Shown here: positions 7,141 to 15,966 of the stretch, piece after piece | How the letters are laid out: each line of letters begins with the position of its first letter | Numbering within the stretch: the first letter of the stretch is position 1 | NCBI GenBank assembly: GCA_964242925.1 | Contig: CAXTBW010000032.1 | Location: 1-40,034 of the forward strand | DNA: 40,034 bases | Direction of reading: 5' to 3' | DNA from: LMUY01 sp964242925 | GTDB taxonomy: Bacteria; Pseudomonadota; Alphaproteobacteria; Acetobacterales; Acetobacteraceae | Program-made: the position numbers and the translations under genes | The notes under the pieces: generated by a model | The model's database searches: none | The model's input: the letters and a program-made list of their open reading frames with translations, nothing else | Told to the model about the DNA's origin: nothing

Positions 7141-8214
7141 TCACCCAGGCCGATAGTTGAGCCGGCTCGAAAGCCAGTGGCGCAGTTCCAGCTGGGTGGC
7201 GGCGTCGGCCAGCACGGCGGCGGTGCTGGCGGTCGCGGCGGGCGTCGGCATCGGGCGCACGCCGAGCGCGCTGGCCTGGGACTGCACCGCCTCCGACTCC
7301 AACGCCTGCGCAGCGGCGCGCCGCCATAGCGCGACCATCGCGGCGGGGGTCAGGCGCGGGAGCACCATCGCGACTTCGAGTTCCGACGCGGCTGCGGTGG
7401 CGAACCAGGCGCGGGCAAGCGCGGCGTTCACCGGACGCGCGGCCATCAGTTCGGCGGCGGTCGGCGTGTCGGGGAAGGCCGGGTCGCGCTGACGGGCGCC
7501 GGACGCGTCCACGGCGCCGAACGAGAACAGGGGCGCCAGGCCGATCAACGCCAACTGCCGGGCAGCGCTGGCCACCCGCCGGCCATGCAGGCAGATCGCG
7601 TCCACCTGATTGTCCGTCAGCGCCGTGATCGCAGCTGCTTCGGGCAGGTTGTCGACCGGGGTCCAGGCCGTCCCCAACAGATCCAACGCCAGCATCGCCG
7701 GAAGCTCGGCGTCGGCTGGGCCCGTGACGGCAACGCGCAACCGGGCGCCGCCCAGCGCCTGCGGCAGCGTGAGGCGACTCAGCACTAGGCTGGGGGTGAC
7801 CGCGGCCAGGGCCGGCACCCAGTGGGCCGCGTCGAACCGGGCGCGGGGGTCCCCGACCAGCCAGGCCGTCGCGGCGCTGCCGGGCAGCAACAGGGCGGTG
7901 CCGCCGTCGGGCACTGTGCGCGCTTCGAATTGATTGGCGCCGGTCACGCCGTCGACACCGCCCACCACGTCCTTGCGCACCGACGTGCCCGGCGGCAACG
8001 CGCGGCCCAGGCCGGGCGCCAGCCATTCCGCCCAGCCATCCACCGGGCCGCCAGTTGGCCCGGCCACGAGCAGGGTGGCGCCCTCGGGGAACGCGGGCGT
8101 CGCCGCTTTCGCGAGCCTCGCCAGTCCAGTCGCGCCCAGCGCCAGAGCTCCGCGGCGGGTTACCTGCCGGATCAGTGGGTCATTGCCCAAACGCCGTCCC
8201 CCATCGGACTTCAT
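7141..8214 (-). CDS. Bug/TctC-like periplasmic substrate-binding protein
   Basis: The 357-residue protein starts with a basic region and a twin-arginine-like signal (TRRGALALGATGLARLAKA, residues about 19-37), so it is probably exported. After it, VAGPTGGPVDGWAEWLAPGL and PGTSVRKDVVGGVDGVTGANQFEARTVPDG resemble the first lobe of the Bug/TctC binding proteins of tripartite tricarboxylate transporters, where a small loop and a G-G-x-x-G-x-x-G segment contact the carboxylate ligand. No TctA/TctB membrane genes are present, as is common for Bug proteins. The ligand is unknown. Assignment is by overall pattern and is moderate. It runs leftward 47 bp downstream of apt, so it may be co-transcribed. 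Confidence 0.55.
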   Translation of the reverse strand: MKSDGGRRLGNDPLIRQVTRRGALALGATGLARLAKAATPAFPEGATLLVAGPTGGPVDGWAEWLAPGLGRALPPGTSVRKDVVGGVDGVTGANQFEARTVPDGGTALLLPGSAATAWLVGDPRARFDAAHWVPALAAVTPSLVLSRLTLPQALGGARLRVAVTGPADAELPAMLALDLLGTAWTPVDNLPEAAAITALTDNQVDAICLHGRRVASAARQLALIGLAPLFSFGAVDASGARQRDPAFPDTPTAAELMAARPVNAALARAWFATAAASELEVAMVLPRLTPAAMVALWRRAAAQALESEAVQSQASALGVRPMPTPAATASTAAVLADAATQLELRHWLSSRLNYRPG

Positions 8215-8261
8215 TTCCAGTCCGTTTCGTAGCTGGTAGGGCCCCGACCAGCAAATCCCAA

Positions 8262-8777
8262 CTACGAATCATAGGCCACAAGGGACTCGAACGGCACGCC
8301 GAGCTTGCCCCGGCCGCCGAGGAAGGTCAGTTCCATCAGCGCGGCGGCCCCTGGCACGTCCGCGCCCACGCCGAGCAGCAGGGTGATGGCGGCCGCCATC
8401 GTGCCGCCGGTCGCCAGCAGGTCGTCCAGCACCACCACCCGCTGACCCGGCCCGACGGCGGCCTCCTGGATCTCCAGCCGGTCATTGCCGTACTCCAGCG
8501 CGTAGTCGTGGCCGATCACCCGGCCCGGCAGCTTGCCCGGCTTGCGCAGCATGACGAACCCGCAGCCCAGAGCCAAAGCCAGCGGCGCCGCGAGCAAGAA
8601 GCCGCGCGACTCGATCCCCGCCAGCAGGTTCGGCTGCCACGGCTTGACCATCCCCGCCATCCGGTCGACGGCGACGCGCCAGGCGTCCGGGTTATGCAGC
8701 AGGGTGGACAGGTCGTAGAACAGGATGCCGGGCTTCGGGAAATCCGGAATGCTGGCGATGTGGTCCTTCAGGTCCAT
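8262..8777 (-). CDS. apt: Adenine phosphoribosyltransferase
   Basis: Apt salvages adenine to AMP using PRPP. The 171-residue protein has the length of bacterial Apt and the type I phosphoribosyltransferase PRPP motif VVVLDDLLATGGT at 114-126. Upstream family features are IPDFPKPGILFYDLSTLL near 10-27, the AGIESRGFLLA loop at 53-63, and a flexible-loop region RKPGKLPG at 78-85. ATG 8777 is chosen because AAGGAA lies 4-9 nt upstream in the complement; the frame stays open to 8867 but the extra residues are not Apt-like. It is divergent from the DUF2842 gene, with a 93-bp shared promoter region. Confidence 0.96.
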   Translation of the reverse strand: MDLKDHIASIPDFPKPGILFYDLSTLLHNPDAWRVAVDRMAGMVKPWQPNLLAGIESRGFLLAAPLALALGCGFVMLRKPGKLPGRVIGHDYALEYGNDRLEIQEAAVGPGQRVVVLDDLLATGGTMAAAITLLLGVGADVPGAAALMELTFLGGRGKLGVPFESLVAYDS

Positions 8778-8870
8778 GGGCGTTCCTTGATGCAAGCCTT
8801 GCCTAGCTGCGAGCCGGCTTGGCCGTCGGTTGCTATAGCCGCCCCCGCGCGGTTGCGCTAACCCCACCCC

Positions 8871-9059
8871 ATGTCCCGCCCGGTCGCCGCTGCCCTGATG
8901 GGGCTCGCCTTCGTCGCCGCTTACATCGCGGTCGCCATCACCCTGCCCGACATCCTGCCGGACGCCTGGTGGGTGCAGGCGCCATACTTCCTGGTGGCGG
9001 GCGTCGTGTGGGTGTTCCCTGTGCGCTGGCTGATGCTGTGGAGCGTCGGCGAGCGCTGA
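8871..9059 (+). CDS. DUF2842 small membrane protein
   Basis: The 62-residue protein has two hydrophobic helices (about 6-26 and 36-56) and the DUF2842 pattern: a tyrosine in the first helix, a W-x-Q segment, then AGVVWVFPVRWLMLW at the C-terminus. The family is found in alphaproteobacteria and has no known function. The gene is divergent from apt and precedes ugpB by about 95 bp. Confidence 0.75.
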   Translation: MSRPVAAALMGLAFVAAYIAVAITLPDILPDAWWVQAPYFLVAGVVWVFPVRWLMLWSVGER

Positions 9060-9154
9060 GCCGCTTCACAGAAGCATCGTCAAGCTGTCACAGTCACGCA
9101 ACGAGAGGGCCCTAACCCCCGATGCAAACGTTGGCCCCCCGGGAGACGACCCGC

Positions 9155-10486
9155 ATGAACCGCCGCAACCTGCTGGGGGGCGCCGCCGCCCTCGCCCTGG
9201 CCCCTTCCGTCACGCGATCGCAGGCCGCCAAGGCGCCGGTGGTGTTCTGGCACGCGATGACGGCGAGCCTGGGCGAGGAGGTCAACCGCCTGGCCGCCGC
9301 GTTCAACGCCTCGCAGCCCGACTTCGAGGTGCAGCCGGTGTTCAAGGGCACGTACGCCGAGACGCTGACCGCCGCCATCGCCGCCTACCGCGCCGGGCAG
9401 GCGCCGAACCTGGTGCAGGTGTTCGAGGTCGGCACCGGCACCATGCTGGCCGCCGGCGCCGCGGTGAAGCCCGCGTGGCGGCTGGTCGAGGAGACGGGCG
9501 TGCCAATCAAGGCCGCGGACTACATCCCGGCGGTGCGCGGCTACTACAGCCTGGCGGACGGGCGCATGGCGTCGGTGCCGTTCAATTCCTCCACCGCGGT
9601 CATGTGGATCAACGCCGACGCGTTCGACAAGGCCGGGCTGGACCCCGCGCACCCGCCCGCGACGTATGACGAATTGGGCCAGGCGGCCGCGGCGCTGAAG
9701 GAGAAATCCGGCCTGCCGATCGCGATCTCCACCGGCTGGTTCTCGTGGATCCACCTCGAGGAATACGCCGCGATCCACGACATCGCGTTCGCCAGCGGCG
9801 GCGACGGATTCGACGGCCTGGGAGCGGTGCTCCAGATCGACAAACCCGCTTTCGTCAAGCAGCTGCAGCGCTTCATGGACTGGCAGAAGGCTGGGCTGTT
9901 CAAATACGGCGGCCGCGACGCGCAGGCGGACAGCGTGTTGCTGTCGGGCCAGGCGGCGGTCAGCTTCAACAGCTCGGGCGAGCGCGGCGACCTCGTCAAT
10001 AGCGCCAAGTTCAGGTGGGCCGACGCGTTCCTGCCCTACGACCCGGCCATCATCGCGTCGCCGATCAACTCCATCATCGGCGGCGCCAGCCTGTGGGCGA
10101 TGACCGCGCCGAACCGCCCGCCGGCGCAGTACAAGGGCGCCGCCGAGTTCCTCGCCTTCCTGGCCAAGCCCGAGAACGCCGCCTGGTGGCACCAGCATAC
10201 CGGCTACGTGCCGGTGACCGTCGCGGGCTACGAGCTGTCAAAGAAGGACGGCTTCTACGACCGCAACCCGGGGACCGAGCTGCCGATCCAGCAGCTGACC
10301 CGCGGCGCGGTGACGCCAAACAGCCGCGGCCTGCGCCTGGGCCGGCTGCCCGAGATCCGCAACATCATCTACGAGGAGGTTGAGAAGGCGCTGCAGGGCC
10401 AGCAGACCGCCGAGGCCGCGATGGCCAGCGCCGCCACCCGCGGCAACCGGGTGCTGCGCGAGTTCGAGAAGTCCGCGCGCACCTGA
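9155..10486 (+). CDS. ugpB: sn-glycerol-3-phosphate-type ABC transporter, periplasmic binding protein
   Basis: The 443-residue protein is an extracellular solute-binding protein of family 1 (SBP_bac_1) with an N-terminal RR-containing signal (MNRRNLLGGAAALALAPS). Residues following VVFWHAMTASLGEEVNRLAAAFNASQP match UgpB, as do NSSTAVMWINADAFDKAGLDP, the SWIHLEEYAAIHD region, and GGASLWAM. It delivers glycerol-3-phosphate or related glycerophosphodiesters to UgpAE. ATG 9155 is preferred over 9122 because GGGAGA is correctly spaced before it and the signal peptide then starts directly. It is the first gene of the canonical order ugpB-ugpA-ugpE-ugpC. Confidence 0.93.
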   Translation: MNRRNLLGGAAALALAPSVTRSQAAKAPVVFWHAMTASLGEEVNRLAAAFNASQPDFEVQPVFKGTYAETLTAAIAAYRAGQAPNLVQVFEVGTGTMLAAGAAVKPAWRLVEETGVPIKAADYIPAVRGYYSLADGRMASVPFNSSTAVMWINADAFDKAGLDPAHPPATYDELGQAAAALKEKSGLPIAISTGWFSWIHLEEYAAIHDIAFASGGDGFDGLGAVLQIDKPAFVKQLQRFMDWQKAGLFKYGGRDAQADSVLLSGQAAVSFNSSGERGDLVNSAKFRWADAFLPYDPAIIASPINSIIGGASLWAMTAPNRPPAQYKGAAEFLAFLAKPENAAWWHQHTGYVPVTVAGYELSKKDGFYDRNPGTELPIQQLTRGAVTPNSRGLRLGRLPEIRNIIYEEVEKALQGQQTAEAAMASAATRGNRVLREFEKSART

Positions 10487-10507
10487 CGCCCCCGTCCTGA
10501 AGCCAGG

Positions 10508-11377
10508 ATGCGCCGCACCATCTTCCCGAGCGTGCTGCTGCCGGTGGCGCTGGCGCTGCCGCAGCTTGCGCTCACCATCGTGTTCTTCCTGCTGCCGGCC
10601 GGCGAGGCGGTATGGTTCAGCCTGACGCGCAGCGACCCGTTCGGCCTGTCGTCGGCGTTCGTCGGCTTGGACAACTTCGCCGACCTGTTCAGCGATCCGC
10701 TTTACGTCGAGAGCATCTGGCGCACGCTCGGCTTCGTCGCCGCGGTCTGCGCGCTGTCGATGGGAACGGCATTGGTGCTGGCCGTGATGGTCGAAGGCGT
10801 GGTGCGCGGCCGCGGCGCCTACCGCACCATGCTGATCTGGCCTTACGCCGTGGCGCCGGCCGTGTCGGCGGTGATCTGGCTGTTCCTGATGCACCCGCAG
10901 ATCGGCTTGCTGGGCCGCTTCCTGAACCGCTGGGCCGGGTGGGACTACTCGCTGAACGGCGCGCAGGCGATGCTGCTGGTGGTGCTGGCGAGCGCCTGGA
11001 AGCAGGTGAGCTACAACTTCATCTTCCTGGTCGCCGGGCTGCAGTCGATCCCACGCACGGTGGTGGAGGCGGCGCGCATGGACGGCGCCCGCGGCTGGCG
11101 TCGGTTCCGCACCATCACGTTGCCGCTGCTGCTGCCGACGCTATTCTTCCTGGTGGTGGTGAACGTCGTCTATGCCGCGTTCGACACGTTCGGCGCGATC
11201 TGGGCGCTGACCAACGGCGGGCCAGGGAAGAGCACGGAGACGCTGCTGGTGAAGGTCTACCGGGACGGGGTGGTGAATCTGGACTTAGGCTCGTCCTCCG
11301 CGCAGTCGGTAGTGCTGATGGTGGGCGTGATCGCGCTTACCGCGGTGCAGTTCCGCGTGATGGGCAAGGCGCGATGA
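10508..11377 (+). CDS. ugpA: sn-glycerol-3-phosphate-type ABC transporter permease
   Basis: The 289-residue protein is a MalF-type permease with about six membrane helices (first at 9-30, others near 74-96, 107-128, 153-176, 205-225, 263-283). The cytoplasmic EAA loop that contacts UgpC is at 187-208 (EAARMDGARGWRRFRTITLPLL). WPYAVAPAVSAVIWLFL and SYNFIFLVAGLQSIP are characteristic of UgpA. The start lies 21 bp after ugpB. Downstream, a pair of hairpin repeats separates it from ugpE. Confidence 0.94.
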   Translation: MRRTIFPSVLLPVALALPQLALTIVFFLLPAGEAVWFSLTRSDPFGLSSAFVGLDNFADLFSDPLYVESIWRTLGFVAAVCALSMGTALVLAVMVEGVVRGRGAYRTMLIWPYAVAPAVSAVIWLFLMHPQIGLLGRFLNRWAGWDYSLNGAQAMLLVVLASAWKQVSYNFIFLVAGLQSIPRTVVEAARMDGARGWRRFRTITLPLLLPTLFFLVVVNVVYAAFDTFGAIWALTNGGPGKSTETLLVKVYRDGVVNLDLGSSSAQSVVLMVGVIALTAVQFRVMGKAR

Positions 11378-11383
11378 AGCTTA

Positions 11384-11498
11384 CCCTTCTCCCTCTCCCG
11401 CCTGCCGGAGAGGGCCGGGGTGAGGGGACCCGCACGACGGATGTTGCGTGGAGCAAGCCCCCTCACCCACCCCTCTCCCGCAAGCGGGAGAGGGCTTT
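11384..11498. repeat. Paired family A palindromic repeats between ugpA and ugpE
   Basis: Copy 1 (from 11391) is an imperfect CCCTCTCCCGC stem followed by GGGGTGAGGGG; copy 2 (11458-11498) starts CCCCCTCACCC and ends in a perfect 11-bp stem (11471-11494) followed directly by CTTTT. The two copies face each other. The second hairpin followed by four T resembles an intrinsic terminator, although it lies inside the operon. Confidence 0.85.
11471..11498 (+). terminator. Terminator-like hairpin plus TTTT inside the ugp operon
   Basis: A perfect 11-bp GC-rich stem with a 2-nt AA loop is followed by CTTTTG, ending 9 bp before the ugpE ATG. The U-tract is short, so termination would be partial at best. 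It may reduce ugpE-ugpC expression relative to ugpBA, or simply act as an mRNA end stabiliser. Confidence 0.35.
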
Positions 11499-11507
11499 TG
11501 ACATCAC

Positions 11508-12329
11508 ATGAACCGCGCCGTCACCCACGCCATCCTCATCCTCGGCGTGCTGCTGTTCGCCGCGCCGTTGTGGATGCTATTCGCCGGGTCGACGCAGGGT
11601 GCCGGCGCCATCTCGCGCGGGGATCTGTCGCTCATCCCGGACCTGTCGGGCCTCGGCGTCTACCCGGAGGTGCTGGCGCATGGCGGCATGGGGCAGCAGC
11701 CGGTGTGGCGCATGCTGCTCGTCTCGTTCGGCATGGCGCTGACCATCGCGGCGGGCAAGATCGTCATCTCGGTGCTGTCGGCCTACGCGGTGACGTTCTT
11801 CCGCTGGCCCGGCCGCAGCATCGCGTTCTGGATCATCTTCATCACGCTGATGCTGCCGGTCGAGGTGCGCATCATCCCGACCTACGCGGTCATCGCCGGG
11901 TTCGGCATGATCAACACCTTCTCCGGGCTGACCGTGCCGCTGATCGCCTCGGCCACCGCCACCTTGCTGTTCCGCCAGGTGTTCCTGGCCGTCCCCGACG
12001 AACTGATGGAGGCGGCGCGAATGGACGGCGCGGGCCCTTGGCGCTTCCTGAAGGATATCCTGCTGCCGGTGTCGGCCGCCAACATCGCGGCGCTGTTCGT
12101 CATCCTGTTCGTATACGGCTGGAACCAGTATTTGTGGCCGCTGCTGGTCGCCACCGACCCGCGGCTCGACACCGTGGTGATCGGCATCGTCAAGATGATC
12201 GGCACCGAGTCGCAGGTGGAGTGGAATCGCGTCATGGCGACCGCCGTGCTGGCCCTGCTTCCCCCGGTCGCGGTCGTGCTGCTGATGCAGCGCTGGTTCG
12301 TCGCCGGCCTGACCGAAGGCGACAAGTAG
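11508..12329 (+). CDS. ugpE: sn-glycerol-3-phosphate-type ABC transporter permease
   Basis: The 273-residue protein is the MalG-type partner of UgpA. Membrane helices are near 7-27, 69-93, 105-127, 140-160, 186-208 and 244-264. The EAA loop is at 168-188 (MEAARMDGAGPWRFLKDILLP), and VYGWNQYLWPLL near 201-212 is typical of UgpE. The start ATG 11508 has no clear Shine-Dalgarno, because the upstream sequence is the 3' side of a repeat hairpin. The stop is one base before the ugpC start. Confidence 0.94.
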   Translation: MNRAVTHAILILGVLLFAAPLWMLFAGSTQGAGAISRGDLSLIPDLSGLGVYPEVLAHGGMGQQPVWRMLLVSFGMALTIAAGKIVISVLSAYAVTFFRWPGRSIAFWIIFITLMLPVEVRIIPTYAVIAGFGMINTFSGLTVPLIASATATLLFRQVFLAVPDELMEAARMDGAGPWRFLKDILLPVSAANIAALFVILFVYGWNQYLWPLLVATDPRLDTVVIGIVKMIGTESQVEWNRVMATAVLALLPPVAVVLLMQRWFVAGLTEGDK

Positions 12330-12330
12330 T

Positions 12331-13383
<1,053 letters not shown>

Positions 13384-13395
13384 CGCTTACGGCGC

Positions 13396-14817
13396 CTAGG
13401 CATCGGCCCGCGCCGGCTCGGGCCGCCGCGCCGGCGCCGCCCCGGGCGCGCTGCTTCGCGCGAGCATGCGCGCGACGACGCCGATGTCGTCTACCTTCTC
13501 GAGCGATTCCAGGCGTTCGAACAGCGGCGGCAAGTCTTGGCTTGGCAGCGTGCGGCGGCCGCAATCGTAGAACTTCTCCCACAGTTCCCCGCTGGACATA
13601 GGGTTGCTCCCGCCGCGGCCCACCATGCCGTTCACCCGACGCGCGAGCACGCGACCATCCTTCAGCGTGACGCGCACCTCGGCGCCGAACTGCTCGGCCG
13701 AGTCGTCCGGCATGTCCGGATGCGGCGCGGCGGCGACGCGGTCCATGACGGTGCGCACCGCCGGATCGAGATGCGCCTCGCCCTCGAAATGGCCCAGGCG
13801 GACCGCGCCGTCCAGCAGCGCGCGGGCGACGGCGTACTGCACCGAGAACTTGGCGGCCAAGGGCGTGCGCGGGTCGGCGTTGTTGGTGTGCTTCAGCCGC
13901 CGCCGGTGCGGCAGGATGTCGATATGCTCCACATCCGCCGCCGTGATGCGCTCCTCCTCGCGAAGCGCCAGCATCATCGACACCGCCGGATGAGTGCTGC
14001 CGCAACAGGGGAACTGCTTCAGGCCCATGTCGTCGCTGGTCACCTCGAGCGGGTCGGCCCAGCCGTGCAGCAGGCGCTCCACGTCGAACATGCCCGGGCC
14101 ATTGTAGACGTTGAGGAACCCCTGCGTGTGCTCCAGCGCCGCCGGGTTGGCGTCGTAGCCGGCCTCCGCCAATAGGGCCGCCATAAGGCCGCTGCGGCAG
14201 CACTGGCCGACGTGCAGCGGCTTCACCATCGTGCCGAACGCGGCTTTGACGCCCGAGGCCGAGGACGCCGCGATCGCCATCGCGGTCGTCAGTTGCGCGG
14301 CGTTCAACCCGATCATGCGCCCGACCGCGGCGGCCGCGCCGAACACCCCCAACGTCGCGGTGGGATGCCAGCCCTTGTCGTAGTGGTGGAAGTTCACCAC
14401 GCGCGCCAGCCGGACCTCCGTCTCGACGCCCACGACGTAGGATTGCAGCAGTTGCGCCCCGGACAGGCGCCGCTGCTCGGCGATGGCGAACAGCGGCGAC
14501 ACCAGCGGGGCCGACTGGTGGCCGCCGAACGGCTGGCTGAAATCGTCGTAGTCCAGCGCGTGCGACGCGACGCCGTTCACCAGCGAAGCGTCGAGCGCGG
14601 ACGTCCTGCGGTCGGTCCCGAACAGGGTGCAGGGGCCGGGCGCCTCGGCCACGCCGGGCACGCGCAGCAGGTTCGCGACGCAAGGTTCGTCGACGCCCGC
14701 GAGCGTCACCGCGAGCGTGTCGATGATGGCGGTGCGGGCCAGCGCCACGGCCTGCAGCGTCATCTGCGCCGGGCCGAAGGCGTGGACGCGCTCGGCGAGA
14801 CTTTGCAGCAGGGTCAC
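13396..14817 (-). CDS. MmgE/PrpD family protein (2-methylcitrate dehydratase-like)
   Basis: The 473-residue protein has the MmgE/PrpD fold hallmark HALDYDDF...GGHQSAP at about 86-104, followed by GVETEVRLARVV, HPTATLGVFGAAAA, MVKPLHVGQC and QFPCCGSTHPAV. Family members dehydrate 2-methylcitrate or related hydroxy acids, decarboxylate cis-aconitate, or act on other small acids, so the exact substrate is open. No prpB or prpC is nearby, so a 2-methylcitrate cycle is not supported. GTG 14817 is chosen because GGAGG lies 7 nt upstream; an upstream open frame to 15111 is antisense to the divergent GntR gene. It ends 12 bp from the convergent ugpC stop and is transcribed away from the GntR gene. 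Confidence 0.85.
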   Translation of the reverse strand: MTLLQSLAERVHAFGPAQMTLQAVALARTAIIDTLAVTLAGVDEPCVANLLRVPGVAEAPGPCTLFGTDRRTSALDASLVNGVASHALDYDDFSQPFGGHQSAPLVSPLFAIAEQRRLSGAQLLQSYVVGVETEVRLARVVNFHHYDKGWHPTATLGVFGAAAAVGRMIGLNAAQLTTAMAIAASSASGVKAAFGTMVKPLHVGQCCRSGLMAALLAEAGYDANPAALEHTQGFLNVYNGPGMFDVERLLHGWADPLEVTSDDMGLKQFPCCGSTHPAVSMMLALREEERITAADVEHIDILPHRRRLKHTNNADPRTPLAAKFSVQYAVARALLDGAVRLGHFEGEAHLDPAVRTVMDRVAAAPHPDMPDDSAEQFGAEVRVTLKDGRVLARRVNGMVGRGGSNPMSSGELWEKFYDCGRRTLPSQDLPPLFERLESLEKVDDIGVVARMLARSSAPGAAPARRPEPARADA

Positions 14818-14857
14818 GACACGGCCTCCATTAGCTCCAGCCCTCGGCCCGCCGGCA

Positions 14858-14888
14858 TTGATTTGATGGCCGTGGCAACGTGTATTAT
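14858..14888 (+). promoter_or_regulatory. Possible promoter of the GntR gene
   Basis: TTGATT (14858-14863) and TATTAT (14883-14888) are sigma-70-like hexamers 19 bp apart, a non-ideal spacing. The region is more AT-rich than its surroundings and lies directly before the TGTATACA palindrome. This is a weak, pattern-only call. Confidence 0.25.
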
Positions 14889-14890
14889 CG

Positions 14891-14898
14891 TGTATACA
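14891..14898. promoter_or_regulatory. Candidate GntR operator TGTATACA (divergent PrpD/GntR region)
   Basis: This perfect 8-bp palindrome (context GTGTATACAAC) lies in the 139-bp region between two divergent genes, 59 bp before the GntR start and just downstream of a possible -10 element. FadR/FCD-type GntR proteins usually bind short palindromes of the TTGTATACAA kind. The same 8-mer occurs at 17436-17443 in front of the MFS gene. Confidence 0.5.
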
Positions 14899-14956
14899 AC
14901 GCCCTCGCGACGAGGCCGTCAACCGTGCGGCGTCGCCGGGCCGAAGGGGTGCTTGC

Positions 14957-15685
14957 ATGGCGGGTTTCGCATCTGTAGTAGCAGCGCCGGCGCAGAACCT
15001 GGCGCAACAGGCGTATGCCCGCCTTCGCGACGCCATCGAGACGGGCGCGATCGAGCCAGGGCGCCGCCTGATGGAGACGCAGGTCAGCCTGTGGCTGCAG
15101 GTGAGCCGCACGCCGGTGCGCGAGGCGATGCGGCGGCTAGAGGCCGAGGGGCTGCTGGAGGCGGGCCCCGGCGGCGGCCTGTGCGTCGCGGCCTATGACG
15201 CTGTCGCGGTGCGCGAGTTGTATTCGGTGCGCGAACAATTAGAGGGCGCCGCCGCCGCCATGGCGGCCACCAATGCCGACCCGCACGAGATCGGGACGCT
15301 GCAGGCGCGCGTCCGCGTCCAGGCCGCGCTGCCGCCGGACATGCGGGTGCACGCCGGGGAGAACAGGCTGTTCCACGAGAGCGTCTACCGCGCGGCCCAC
15401 AACCGCTTCCTGCTGAAGTCGGTGCAGGCGTTGCAGGACGCGATGACCCTGCTGGGGCAGCGCAACTTCGCCGTCCCGGGGCGCATCAAGAGCTCAATTG
15501 CGGAGCACCAGCAGATCGTCCGGGCGATCGCCGCCCGCGACCCGGTGCTGGCGGAGGAGGCGGCGCGGCGCCACATTCGCAACGGCTACGCCAGCCGGCT
15601 GAAGGCGATGACGAACGATTTGCGGGACGCCGCGCTCGAGCGCGCCCACGCCACGTCCGGCGGGGACCCCCTGCCCCGGCGGTAG
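14957..15685 (+). CDS. GntR family transcriptional regulator, FadR/FCD subfamily
   Basis: The 242-residue protein has an N-terminal winged helix (about 14-80: LRDAIETGAIEPGRRLMETQVSLWLQVSRTPVREAMRRLEAEGLL), where the VSRTPVREAMRRLE recognition region is diagnostic of GntR. An all-helical FCD ligand-binding domain follows; potential metal ligands are Asn/His in ENRLFHESVYRAAHN, EHQQIV and RRHI. It probably senses a small carboxylate. AAGGGG precedes the ATG. It is divergent from the PrpD-like gene and likely controls it, itself, and the MFS gene through TGTATACA sites. Confidence 0.9.
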   Translation: MAGFASVVAAPAQNLAQQAYARLRDAIETGAIEPGRRLMETQVSLWLQVSRTPVREAMRRLEAEGLLEAGPGGGLCVAAYDAVAVRELYSVREQLEGAAAAMAATNADPHEIGTLQARVRVQAALPPDMRVHAGENRLFHESVYRAAHNRFLLKSVQALQDAMTLLGQRNFAVPGRIKSSIAEHQQIVRAIAARDPVLAEEAARRHIRNGYASRLKAMTNDLRDAALERAHATSGGDPLPRR

Positions 15686-15731
15686 AAGCCTGGACCTGCC
15701 ACCAAACGCATGGTGAGCGAGGACGCAACGT

Positions 15732-15878
15732 AATCTCGTCATGCCACGGCTTGACCTTGTATCCACGGTGTCCCAACCGCGTTGGCCCAGCCAGATTGCG
15801 TTTCAAACGCTCCAACGAGGCGCGACGTCATCCGCCGAAGCCGTGGATGCCAGGGACAAGCCCTGGCATGACGAGATT
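15732..15878. repeat. About 147-bp inverted-arm repeat (family F, copy 2)
   Basis: AATCTCGTCATGCCACGGCT begins the element and its near reverse complement, with GCCCTGGCATGACGAGATT, ends it. The inner arms GTATCCACGG and CCGTGGATGCC also pair. The core differs from the other copies. It lies between the convergent GntR and MFS genes. Confidence 0.88.
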
Positions 15879-15966
15879 TGCAACCCGCTGTTGGGAAGCA
15901 CGCTGATCAAAAACCCCGCCGGACAGCAACGGGCTTGGCGCTGGCGTGACGGTGTCGGCGGCTGTT

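Noticed and set aside
6182..8026. 614-codon minus-strand frame across the YihY gene and the binding protein
   Set aside because: It is antisense to one conserved gene and out of frame with another, runs through a family F repeat, and shows no domain.
9079..9100. PhoB-box-like sequence before ugpB (CTGTCAC with nearby GTCA repeats)
   Set aside because: ugp operons are often PhoB-controlled, but the GTCA elements are 8 and 6 bp apart rather than the required 11 bp, and the second half-site is poor.
13396..13441. Possible repeat-derived tail on the PrpD-like protein (Ala/Pro/Arg-rich end)
   Set aside because: The sequence is only GC-rich; no family A, F or G repeat is present.
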